DNA of 25,227 bases from positions 1 to 25,227 of the IMG/VR virus record IMGVR_UViG_3300025671_000478; one strand, written 5' to 3'. Below the pieces are notes generated by a model, which saw nothing but the letters and a program-made list of their open reading frames with translations, was not told where the DNA came from and did no database searches. The stretch's first letter is position 1. Each line of letters starts with the position of its first letter. Made by a program: the position numbers and the translations under genes. This DNA is from a virus. Of the stretch, positions 13,935 through 20,113 are shown one piece after another.

Positions 13935-14819
13935 ATGCAAATCCTACAATCTACCAAGACATCACGAGTTTACTACTTCGACAGCCTATACGATGCCGTC
14001 AACCGCAAGACACCACAGGAATTCTACGATGCGGGCGGCGACCCCGAAGGCACCGAACAGACCTACTTCCATGGAGTGGCGCTCGATACATACAAGAGTG
14101 TGATCTTTGCCAACGAGCAATGCGAGGATCTCAGAAAGCGCAAGGCCGAATTTGACCACGAAATGATTACGCTTGACGCTCCCTCCCTCACGGACGGCGT
14201 GACGCTAGGCACCCAAGAGTACGGCGATGAGGTGTGGGACATGGTATCATTCATACAAGGCGAGGACGAGTGCATGCTCGACATGCGCTTCGACGTAGCG
14301 GCAACACCACACGTTCGCCTACTGTTCGACATCAGCGCAACTGCGAGCGTAGAAGAGTCGGCCATGATAGCACGAGCCAAGGCGTTCCTTGCCCTAGTGG
14401 ATGCGCTACATAAATCAGGCACCGCAGTAACCCTTGACGTGGCATTCGCCTCGTGCTACATTACGAGCAAGCGGTACAACGCAGTGCACATCGTCAACGT
14501 ACTCAAAAGCACAGAGCAAGTGGACATGCGCAAGATGTTCTACATACTTGGGTGCCGCGAGGGACTGCGGAGGATGATGTTCAAGATACAGGAAACATGC
14601 TATCACGAGACGAACAAGATGCTCAAAGATGCAAAGATCAAGGACACGGATTCGTATTGGCAAGGTCGCGGCCAAGGTAACAAAGAGTGGATGAGCGACG
14701 TGAACCTATCTGATCGGTACGACATGAGCGTATGCACCACGATGACACGCAACAATCACGGGCACGAGATGGCCGCCAACCTGATTAACAGAGCGCGTGA
14801 ACTGCGACTGATAGCGTAA
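13935..14819 (+). CDS. VWA-like partner of the AAA+ ATPase
   Basis: A 294-aa protein. Residues 127-136 (VRLLFDISAT) carry a MIDAS-like D-x-S-x-T motif at Asp132, Ser134 and Thr136 at the end of a hydrophobic strand. A long helix (SAMIARAKAFLALVDALHKS) and a second strand (TAVTLDVAFA) follow, the order expected for a von Willebrand factor A fold. A late VNVLKSTEQVDMRKMFYILG segment could supply further MIDAS loops. I recall related phage proteins as DUF7192 (from memory). MoxR ATPases and VWA proteins work as pairs, and these two genes are alone between the two ribozymes. The N-terminal 110 residues are unassigned. The start has CAAAC ten bases upstream of the ATG, like the TAAAC genes. Confidence 0.7.
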   Translation: MQILQSTKTSRVYYFDSLYDAVNRKTPQEFYDAGGDPEGTEQTYFHGVALDTYKSVIFANEQCEDLRKRKAEFDHEMITLDAPSLTDGVTLGTQEYGDEVWDMVSFIQGEDECMLDMRFDVAATPHVRLLFDISATASVEESAMIARAKAFLALVDALHKSGTAVTLDVAFASCYITSKRYNAVHIVNVLKSTEQVDMRKMFYILGCREGLRRMMFKIQETCYHETNKMLKDAKIKDTDSYWQGRGQGNKEWMSDVNLSDRYDMSVCTTMTRNNHGHEMAANLINRARELRLIA

Positions 14820-14839
14820 GGATTTCGGAGGGTGAGAGA

Positions 14840-14904
14840 GCCGAAAGGCGGGGGCTTCGGCCCCTGCCTCTGCGTAAGGATGGCAACCTGCGCACTGATG
14901 AGGC
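14840..14904 (+). ncRNA. Hammerhead ribozyme, type II (HHR2)
   Basis: Second complete type II hammerhead, same strand as HHR1: stem II GCC (14840-14842) with GGC (14902-14904); GAA at 14843-14845; stem III of 10 pairs AGGCGGGGGC/GCCCCTGCCT with a TTCG loop (14846-14869); cleavage base C at 14870 (CTC triplet); stem I TGCG/CGCA with an inner AGG/CCT and a 7-nt loop (14871-14894); CTGATGA at 14895-14901. The core matches the consensus fully. Stem sequences differ from HHR1 while stem design is kept, i.e. covariation between the two copies. Predicted cleavage is between 14870 and 14871. It lies between the VWA gene and the 106-aa gene. Confidence 0.93.
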
Positions 14905-14934
14905 AAGCCAATCAACCTAACCAATATCAATACC

Positions 14935-15255
14935 ATGATAGCACAGGAAGTAACACGCAACGAGTGGATCGACGCATTTGCAAGGGGCGAAGACGCATAC
15001 TTTTCGTACGAGGCGGCGGACGCACTGTACGACTACTATTGGGATCTATCCGACGGGACGGGCGAGACGATCTACCTCGACCGCGTAGCCGTGGGGTGCG
15101 AGTGGTCGGAGTACACGGAGGATGAGGCGCGCGAGCAGTACAAGGTAGACTACGACGAGGACGTAGAGATTGCGCTCGTCGACCGTGGCCTTGTCAGCTA
15201 CGCAATCAAGGTGCCCATGCACGGCAAGCCACACCACTACCTAGTCATGGACTAG
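14935..15255 (+). CDS. Acidic early protein, 106 aa
   Basis: Begins MIAQEVTRNEWIDAFARGED and is strongly acidic, with clusters of D, E and Y (YDYYWDLSDGTGETIYLDRV; YTEDEAREQYKVDYDEDVEI). The final part is less charged (YAIKVPMHGKPHHYLVMD). Strong acidity could indicate a DNA-mimic or protein-binding role, as in some anti-host proteins, but there is no direct evidence. It begins 30 nt downstream of HHR2, so after cleavage its mRNA would carry a 5'-hydroxyl and the ribozyme stem I. The octamer TGATAGCA overlaps the start codon. Confidence 0.7.
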   Translation: MIAQEVTRNEWIDAFARGEDAYFSYEAADALYDYYWDLSDGTGETIYLDRVAVGCEWSEYTEDEAREQYKVDYDEDVEIALVDRGLVSYAIKVPMHGKPHHYLVMD

Positions 15256-15265
15256 TAGGTAAACC

Positions 15266-15287
15266 GGTCGCCCCTTCGGGGGCGGCC
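15266..15287 (+). terminator. UUCG hairpin between early genes
   Basis: A 9-bp stem GGTCGCCCC/GGGGCGGCC (one T-G pair) closed by TTCG lies 10 bases after a stop codon. Only CTTCACTTT follows, so as a terminator it is weak; RNA 3'-end protection is an alternative. No hammerhead core is present. Confidence 0.45.
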
Positions 15288-15309
15288 TTCACTTTCGCCA
15301 AGAAAAACG

Positions 15310-15732
15310 ATGATAGCAATGACACAGTACATACAAGCAACCAAGCACCTTCACGACAAGCACGTAGAGTTTCACAAGATACAGGAGTTGGTAGGGAACA
15401 GGGTTCCACAGGCCGAATGGCTTGACATCAACTTTGACCTAGCTACAATAGGCGGCTTTGACCCACTGCATAATTGGTTGGTATCAAGGCTTGGCCACGA
15501 GTTGGTGACGGATACTTGCTATGATATCACGAACCTTATCGGGCCGTTGAGAAAGGACTTGGATTACGTCTTGGACAATCGGGGCAAGAAGGCGGGTAGG
15601 CTTAACGACGACGACATGGCGTGGGATGCCATGTACTATCGAGAGATAGAAGGATTGAAGTCCATTACCAAGGAGTGCACGGGCCTGATCCTAGATGGTT
15701 ACAAGATCAAATACGAGGCGTGGTTCAGATGA
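15310..15732 (+). CDS. Early protein of unknown function, 140 aa
   Basis: The start is ambiguous: ATG at 15310 (MIAMTQY) or ATG at 15319 (MTQYIQATKHL). The octamer TGATAGCA lies between them, as at the gene at 23035 where the downstream ATG fits better. The protein looks alpha-helical: MTQYIQATKHLHDKHVEFHK, then WLVSRLGHELVTDTCYDITN, and a C-terminal segment with DDDMAWDAMYYREIEGLKSI. No catalytic motif recognised. It overlaps the following membrane-protein gene by 4 nt (ATGA), suggesting translational coupling. Confidence 0.7.
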   Translation: MIAMTQYIQATKHLHDKHVEFHKIQELVGNRVPQAEWLDINFDLATIGGFDPLHNWLVSRLGHELVTDTCYDITNLIGPLRKDLDYVLDNRGKKAGRLNDDDMAWDAMYYREIEGLKSITKECTGLILDGYKIKYEAWFR

Positions 15733-15911
15733 AAGAGTTTGCGGAGAGCCGGCTTCTCGTCGTGCTATCACTGATGCTTGCGTCAGTGGTAGCCTTCGGG
15801 TCGGCGTGGCTAGAACTTAACCCGCTTGGCTTTGCGCTACTGTTCATGCCAAGCATGCTACTATTCGTGCTAGCAATCTACTTCGAGATAAACATCGAAG
15901 ATGAGGACTAG
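15729..15911 (+). CDS. Small membrane protein, 60 aa
   Basis: I start it at the ATG at 15729, which overlaps the previous stop (ATGA). Two hydrophobic segments are visible: LLVVLSLMLASVVAFGSAWL (about residues 9-28) and LGFALLFMPSMLLFVLAIYF (about 33-52). The C-terminus is acidic (EINIEDED). The two-helix hairpin with short ends would place both termini on the same side of the inner membrane. Possible roles are superinfection exclusion or a holin-like function, but it is in an early operon, away from the lysis cassette, so exclusion or host modulation is more likely. No family recognised. Confidence 0.7.
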   Translation: MKEFAESRLLVVLSLMLASVVAFGSAWLELNPLGFALLFMPSMLLFVLAIYFEINIEDED

Positions 15912-15914
15912 CTA

Positions 15915-15943
15915 TTGACACCACTATACACACACGGTATATT
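15915..15943 (+). promoter_or_regulatory. Strong promoter TTGACA-N17-TATATT
   Basis: TTGACA (15915-15920), 17 bases, TATATT (15938-15943), in the 66-base gap before the gene at 15978. The -10 and spacing are identical to the promoter at 24018. It would start a short leader containing the TAAAC element and transcribe the genes from 15978 to 17850. Confidence 0.8.
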
Positions 15944-15977
15944 GATACCTAACACTAGCAACTAAACATAGACGGTA

Positions 15978-16262
15978 ATGAAAGCAATGGTAACAAAAGA
16001 ATACGAAGTCACGATGACGGTACGGGCAATGGCCAAAGAGGGCGAGGGAGTAGAACTTGTCACGCTTTGGCTTGACTTCAAGGACACTCCCGTAGAGGAG
16101 AACAAGGTGGATAACTTCCGCTACAAGCTAGCAGAATTTGAGGTCGTCCTTATGGAGGCCGCAAGGGAAACCTTCGAGAGGCAGGTTACAGAAGAACTCG
16201 ACGAGCAGTACAGGCTCAGAGATGAGGTGATGGAGGACGCAAGGATTCACGAGGGCAGGTAG
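15978..16262 (+). CDS. Early protein of unknown function, 94 aa
   Basis: First gene after the promoter at 15915. The start ATG at 15978 has TAAAC ten bases upstream. An in-frame ATG four codons later is possible. The protein has a beta-rich first half (EYEVTMTVRAMAKEGEGVEL) and a long charged helix in the second half (FERQVTEELDEQYRLRDEVM). It ends one base before the next gene begins. I do not recognise it. The helix could form a coiled coil, so self-association is plausible. Confidence 0.7.
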   Translation: MKAMVTKEYEVTMTVRAMAKEGEGVELVTLWLDFKDTPVEENKVDNFRYKLAEFEVVLMEAARETFERQVTEELDEQYRLRDEVMEDARIHEGR

Positions 16263-16263
16263 C

Positions 16264-16641
16264 ATGAAGTGGGTTAAGAACCTCAGAGAAAACAACAAGG
16301 GAGACAAGAAGCTTATTGGCATAGCGGTAAGGAAGAGGCACAGAAACAGCGAAGAGGTAGCCTATACGATCTATCCGAATTGGTTTACCGACGAGGCTGA
16401 GTGCCACCAATTCATCAAGAAGCTAGCAGAGCCAAAGAAGTACAGCAAGGTGCGTTGGTCTGAGGGCACGATGCATTCAGGCAAGGCAACCATTCGCATT
16501 CACGACGGAACCATACTCGAACTCGTACCCGTGGCGGGGCTTTCTCGATTGCCCACGTCAATGGAGGTTGAGGAGATGTGGCAAGAAATAGACAAATACA
16601 TTTATGGCACGACGAAACCTTTACTTATCACCAAGGACTGA
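16264..16641 (+). CDS. Basic early protein, 125 aa
   Basis: Begins MKWVKNLRENNKGDKKLIGI and is basic in its first half (AVRKRHRNSEEVAYTIYPNW). A helix (ECHQFIKKLAEPKKYSKVRW) is followed by a beta-rich stretch (KATIRIHDGTILELVPVAGL). Its 3' end overlaps the following gene by 38 nt in another frame, a larger overlap than usual here. Positive charge may mean nucleic acid binding, but no motif supports that. Function unknown. Confidence 0.65.
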   Translation: MKWVKNLRENNKGDKKLIGIAVRKRHRNSEEVAYTIYPNWFTDEAECHQFIKKLAEPKKYSKVRWSEGTMHSGKATIRIHDGTILELVPVAGLSRLPTSMEVEEMWQEIDKYIYGTTKPLLITKD

Positions 16642-16993
16642 GACCTTGTTGGAGTCAGTAACAAACAATAGCGCACTCATCAACGAGCTTGTAGATTCGT
16701 GGTGGACACGCTACGTTCGGGCGGGAGGCCTACTCATTTCGAGTGGCTTCATCATGGAGTGGGACGATGCTATCTACTTAGCAGTCAGACCATTCGAGCC
16801 GCACGAGACAATAAACCCCGACCTGTTTGTTAGCGAGATGCTATCGGACGAGGTCGTGGACTTAGTACCGAACATGATAGCATGGACGGATTGGGTTAAC
16901 AGTATCAAGGGCAACAGCGAGTACATCACTGCGTGTGTTGCCTATGGTAACGCCCTTAGACACCTTAAAAACAAAGAGGACAACGATGAATAA
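16604..16993 (+). CDS. Early protein with possible ribbon-helix-helix start
   Basis: A 129-aa protein beginning MARRNLYLSPRTETLLESVT followed by NNSALINELVDSWWTRY. A short basic strand, then two helices of this size, fits the ribbon-helix-helix (CopG/Arc-like) DNA-binding fold, which binds operators as a dimer. The remaining 90 residues are acidic and helical (LFVSEMLSDEVVDLVPNMIA) and unassigned. If the fold is right, this could be an early-region transcription regulator. It overlaps the genes on both sides (38 nt and 8 nt). The ribbon-helix-helix call is by pattern only and needs a structure prediction. Confidence 0.55.
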   Translation: MARRNLYLSPRTETLLESVTNNSALINELVDSWWTRYVRAGGLLISSGFIMEWDDAIYLAVRPFEPHETINPDLFVSEMLSDEVVDLVPNMIAWTDWVNSIKGNSEYITACVAYGNALRHLKNKEDNDE

Positions 16994-17246
16994 GATCATC
17001 AAAGCAAAGGTAGGAAGCTACAACTTAGACGGAAAAGAGAAGGGCATATACCGCACGGTAGGCTCCCTGCGTGACGGGTATATCCTGCTAGATGCGCACT
17101 TCAATCCGGCCGCAATCGAGCGCGAGCCGGGCCGTGACAGAATCATCCTATCAGTGTTCGACGAAGAAGAGAGAGGATCACAAGATGCTAATACCCAAAC
17201 GTCCCGACCCCAACCGGCACGACAGCAAGACGATCTCCCGTTCTAA
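16986..17246 (+). CDS. SSB-like protein with DDLPF tail
   Basis: An 86-aa protein; I start it at the ATG at 16986 (MNKIIKAKVGSYNLDGKEKG) because the upstream in-frame extension lies within the previous gene. Residues 1-60 form a compact beta-rich part, including IYRTVGSLRDGYILLDAHFN and PGRDRIILSVFDEE, a pattern I know from small phage proteins. A Q/S/P-rich linker follows, and the last residues are QQDDLPF. An acidic tip ending in PF is the hallmark of bacterial and phage single-stranded DNA-binding proteins, used to recruit replication partners. The core is shorter than a classic OB fold, so it may be a reduced SSB or another protein that mimics the SSB tail. Confidence 0.6.
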   Translation: MNKIIKAKVGSYNLDGKEKGIYRTVGSLRDGYILLDAHFNPAAIEREPGRDRIILSVFDEEERGSQDANTQTSRPQPARQQDDLPF

Positions 17247-17850
17247 GTTCTACAATCCGGATGCGGAGCAGACATCCATACAGCCTGTATATGATCCGGA
17301 CAGACTAGAAGAAGTGCTATCAAAAAAGTACAGCGAACTAAGCAGGAAGGATAAGAACTATCGCAACCTGTTTCGTGCCAAACTTTTTAGGTACAACTGG
17401 TCTGATCTGAGGCCCATAGAAAAGGCACTCCTCGTGGACTACACCTTGGAAGAGGTTAGTCCCGAGGACGCGGATTCTCTTCGCCATACGGTGGACATAG
17501 AGTCAGCACTGATCGCCACCAAAGACGCAGATCTTTGTAAGTTTCGTGCTGTCATGTTCGTCGGAAGAGGGCGGACTGAGGAGCGAATGAAGCAGATTAT
17601 CCGCTACTTCGCAGAGCGTTGGGGCAAGAACCTAGCATTAGAGTTCTTCCACGCCTACGGTTACAGCAACGAAATGGTCAATGACATACTCAACCAAGTC
17701 GATTTCGTAAAGCTTGCTAGTGAGCCTGTTCGCAGGAACACATACATGGATGCGCTTGCCTATGCCGAAAGGCTGTCTCCGGTACATCAACTGTATTGGA
17801 TGACAGTCCTAGACGAGATAGACAAGAACCCTAGCTTCACTCCGTTCTAG
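17185..17850 (+). CDS. Early protein of unknown function, 221 aa
   Basis: I start it at the ATG at 17185 (MLIPKRPDPNRHDSKTISRS), with AGAGG about ten bases upstream; the longer in-frame version would overlap the SSB-like gene almost completely. Even so it overlaps that gene by 62 nt. The protein is helical and basic: LSKKYSELSRKDKNYRNLFR, then IATKDADLCKFRAVMFVGRG, then FFHAYGYSNEMVNDILNQVD. I do not recognise the family. Location next to an SSB-like gene suggests a DNA-metabolism role. Its 3' end overlaps the convergent holin gene by 14 nt. Confidence 0.7.
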   Translation: MLIPKRPDPNRHDSKTISRSKFYNPDAEQTSIQPVYDPDRLEEVLSKKYSELSRKDKNYRNLFRAKLFRYNWSDLRPIEKALLVDYTLEEVSPEDADSLRHTVDIESALIATKDADLCKFRAVMFVGRGRTEERMKQIIRYFAERWGKNLALEFFHAYGYSNEMVNDILNQVDFVKLASEPVRRNTYMDALAYAERLSPVHQLYWMTVLDEIDKNPSFTPF

Positions 17851-18268
17851 TGCTTGGGGATGCGGCTCTCGCTACGGCGGGGGCCGCCTTCTCTATGCCT
17901 CTGCTAATCACATACCCACCTATCATAACCTGTAACAAGTCCCACATCTGATCTGTGATAGCAATATCAAGCAGACCAAGGTGATGCAGTACAATCAAGC
18001 ACAAGAAGGTGAGCGCAGTGATCGGTCTCCATGACCGCTGTAACCATGACTCGCCCTTGGCCTCAGACTCGATGATGCTAGCACGTCTAGACATCATGTC
18101 CATCTCGGCTTTGAGTATCTGCTCCGCTAACTCAGTGCGCAGTCTCTCGGCTTCTAAGCGCAACTCGATACGCTCTGCCTCGGTGGTGACGTTCAGATCA
18201 ATGGCATTGCCGATGCTATCAAACAGCCTTGACAACCCTTCGATTCCGATCTTGGAAATCAAACTCAT
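17837..18268 (-). CDS. Holin, GTA-type 3TM family
   Basis: A 143-aa protein, the last gene of the leftward lysis island. The N-terminal half is a charged amphipathic helix (ERIELRLEAERLRTELAEQI). SWLQRSWRPITA at 74-85 introduces hydrophobic segments around residues 83-100 and 107-122, ending in GGYVISRGIEKAA. The combination SWxQRSWRPxxA and GGYxxxRGxEK is characteristic of the family described as holins of three transmembrane segments for gene transfer agent release (GTA_holin_3TM). Holins open the inner membrane so the endolysin can reach the wall. It follows the metallophosphoesterase with a 4-nt overlap. The call is supported by the endolysin two genes upstream. Confidence 0.85.
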   Translation of the reverse strand: MSLISKIGIEGLSRLFDSIGNAIDLNVTTEAERIELRLEAERLRTELAEQILKAEMDMMSRRASIIESEAKGESWLQRSWRPITALTFLCLIVLHHLGLLDIAITDQMWDLLQVMIGGYVISRGIEKAAPAVARAASPSTRTE

Positions 18269-19128
18269 GTAGCACGCTCTGTTACTAGATCAAGGGTGTC
18301 ACGAGTGTGATCCCTGCCAAACTTAAAGTTTAGAAAGCAACCGCCTAGCGGCTTGGGTGGCATGCCCTTTTGCTGTGCCCAACCATACATATCCAAGCCC
18401 TCCTCCTTGTAGGTAGGCAACTGAATGTGGTGTTGCGTATCAAAGTACACGGCACCGGCACGGCCCAACCGCTCACGACGAACCTCCATTTGCCATGACT
18501 CATGGATGTGGCCGGTAAGAACCACGTCTGCGTCGGGAAGATACACTGCCCTTCTCTGTGTGCCTATAACGCCCTTCGTTACAGCACCACCCATGCTACC
18601 ATGGTCGTAGTGTATCCTCTTCTCTATCGTATAGGCCCTTCTTCTGTCGCTGTTTCTGTTGTCCCTGAACCTTACCCGTATCCAACCGCGATACCCACCA
18701 TGTTCACAGCCAATGCGGCTTGCAAATCGTGATGTCAAGTTCGTGTTGTGATGCTTAATCATCGCAGTCTCATGGTTACCCGCAGTAACGAGAGCGATGT
18801 TGTCCTTGTACGGCTCGAAGAACTCTACCGCATAGTCAACTAGCGCGTCAAGGTAGTCGGCCTTGTCTAGTTCAGGCCGGATCTTTCTTGGCTGTCGCTT
18901 ATCGTTGGCTGATGACATGCTATCAAACAGATCGCCGACGATGATGACCGGGGCATTGCGCTCTACCGCAAGGTCTAGGTGCCTGCGTAGCATGCTCTGT
19001 TGGCACAGCGTGGAATCAATGTGGACATCAGCGCATGCAAACATCCAATGGCTTGACCCATTCGTTCTGCTCAAATCAATATCCAACAGGTGAACCCTAT
19101 TGGATATCTGACTAACCTTCCATTTCAA
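18265..19128 (-). CDS. Metallophosphoesterase, calcineurin-like
   Basis: A 287-aa protein. All blocks of the family are present: CADVHID (Asp34, His36), VGDLFD (Asp66), AGNHE (Asn118, His119), HYDHG (His173, His176) and TGHIHE (His207, His209). These bind two metals and cleave phosphomono- or diesters. The start is uncertain: TTG at 19128 gives a 17-nt overlap with the amidase; an in-frame ATG at 19044 begins only a few residues before the first motif. It sits between endolysin and holin, where such an enzyme is not expected. It may act on nucleotides, DNA or a signalling molecule. No membrane segment is visible. Confidence 0.88.
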   Translation of the reverse strand: MKWKVSQISNRVHLLDIDLSRTNGSSHWMFACADVHIDSTLCQQSMLRRHLDLAVERNAPVIIVGDLFDSMSSANDKRQPRKIRPELDKADYLDALVDYAVEFFEPYKDNIALVTAGNHETAMIKHHNTNLTSRFASRIGCEHGGYRGWIRVRFRDNRNSDRRRAYTIEKRIHYDHGSMGGAVTKGVIGTQRRAVYLPDADVVLTGHIHESWQMEVRRERLGRAGAVYFDTQHHIQLPTYKEEGLDMYGWAQQKGMPPKPLGGCFLNFKFGRDHTRDTLDLVTERAT

Positions 19129-19672
19129 GGTACTTGACGATTGTGTTGGCTAAGACCTTCGCAAGTATCCCCTTCTTCTCTTCGTAGTTCTTGAACTCAT
19201 CGAGGTTGTCAATGAAGAAAGGCTCTGCTATCACGGCAGGTGGATACACTCCTGCGAGTATCACTCCTCCTCTATCGTCTTTGGTGATCGCCTTGATCCC
19301 CCGATGGTGATTGCGAAGAACGGAGAGGCAACCAAATTGCAGTAGCTCTGCAAGGTACTCGCCCCACTTACTACCCTTGTAGTGTAGCATTTCACAGCCA
19401 TCAACGTGTCCGTTGAACGCATTGGCATGGAATGCAATGTAACAAGAGAGATTCTCGATAGAGTTTACGGCCTCTATCTCACCACTGATATCATTTGGCT
19501 CCGGCCTTTCAATGATGAAGGCCTCTGTCATTGGGGTCTGACGATACAGTTCGTCATAAATCATCATGCACAACTCGCGTGAGTAGGCATTTTCATATAT
19601 CTTTTTATCAGGCGTGGACGCTCCCGGCTTTGATTCCGTGTGAGCAATGCCTAGTGCTACTCGCTTTGACAT
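19112..19672 (-). CDS. Endolysin, N-acetylmuramoyl-L-alanine amidase
   Basis: A 186-aa protein. Zinc ligands of the Amidase_3 family are visible: His11 in ALGIAHTESKPGA, Glu27 in KIYENAYSREL, His82 in CYIAFHANAFNG. The catalytic Glu is Glu150 in PAVIAEPFFIDN. It cuts between muramic acid and the stem peptide. There is no signal peptide and no cell-wall-binding domain, so it needs the holin to leave the cytoplasm. It is the first gene of the leftward lysis cluster, followed by a metallophosphoesterase and a holin. Length is usual for a single-domain amidase. Confidence 0.9.
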   Translation of the reverse strand: MSKRVALGIAHTESKPGASTPDKKIYENAYSRELCMMIYDELYRQTPMTEAFIIERPEPNDISGEIEAVNSIENLSCYIAFHANAFNGHVDGCEMLHYKGSKWGEYLAELLQFGCLSVLRNHHRGIKAITKDDRGGVILAGVYPPAVIAEPFFIDNLDEFKNYEEKKGILAKVLANTIVKYLEMEG

Positions 19673-19696
19673 GTAGTTATCTGCTTATCGCAACCC

Positions 19697-19727
19697 AATA
19701 TAAGGAAGTTAATGGGAAGTTCCTCAA
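19697..19727 (-). promoter_or_regulatory. Weak candidate promoter for the lysis cluster
   Basis: On the minus strand TATATT (19702-19697) lies 25 bases before the amidase ATG, with TTGAGG (19727-19722) 19 bases further upstream. The -10 is the same as at the strong promoters here, but the spacing is long and the -35 poor, and it lies partly inside the divergent resolvase gene. Confidence 0.3.
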
Positions 19728-20113
19728 AACGCAAAGGTTATCAGTACGAAAGAGAAATCGTAAAAGCATTTGAGTCTGCCGGAATGAACGCCACAAGAGC
19801 ATGGGGATCAAACGGCAAGGCACTTGGATTGCACGAGTGTGTGGATGTTCGCGTTGACATTGGCGATGAACATCTTTACATTCAAGCAAAGCGTAGGAAG
19901 TCCATTTCTTCCTACATAAAACCCGATGACACTGTTCATATGCAGGTTATCAGGGAAGATCGTGGCGACAGCTACGCTGTTGTCAAACTAGAAACACTCA
20001 TAGACCTAATCAAAAATGGGGCAACCAAACTTAACAGTACAGCAAAGGCTTCATCTCGTAATGCAGGAAGTCAAGTACATACAGAAGGAGAGCAAGCGTG
20101 GGATGAGATATAG
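19712..20113 (+). CDS. Hjc-like Holliday junction resolvase
   Basis: A 133-aa protein with AGGAAG before its ATG. GYQYEREIVKAFESAGMNAT followed by RAWGSN gives the conserved early Glu and basic residues. Then CVDVRVDIGDEHLYIQAKRR gives the D-x(n)-Q-x-K form of the PD-(D/E)xK nuclease core. This fits archaeal-type Hjc resolvases, which occur in phages and cut four-way DNA junctions. It would debranch replicating or packaged DNA. The C-terminal 35 residues (NSTAKASSRNAGSQVHTEGE) are low-complexity and overlap the Erf gene by 98 nt in another frame. The gene opens the recombination and replication block. Confidence 0.8.
   Translation: MGSSSKRKGYQYEREIVKAFESAGMNATRAWGSNGKALGLHECVDVRVDIGDEHLYIQAKRRKSISSYIKPDDTVHMQVIREDRGDSYAVVKLETLIDLIKNGATKLNSTAKASSRNAGSQVHTEGEQAWDEI

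Noticed and set aside
16604-16660. Hammerhead-like words GACGAAAC and CTGAGAC
   Set aside because: CTGAGAC breaks the CUGANGA core, stems cannot be formed and the stretch is coding.
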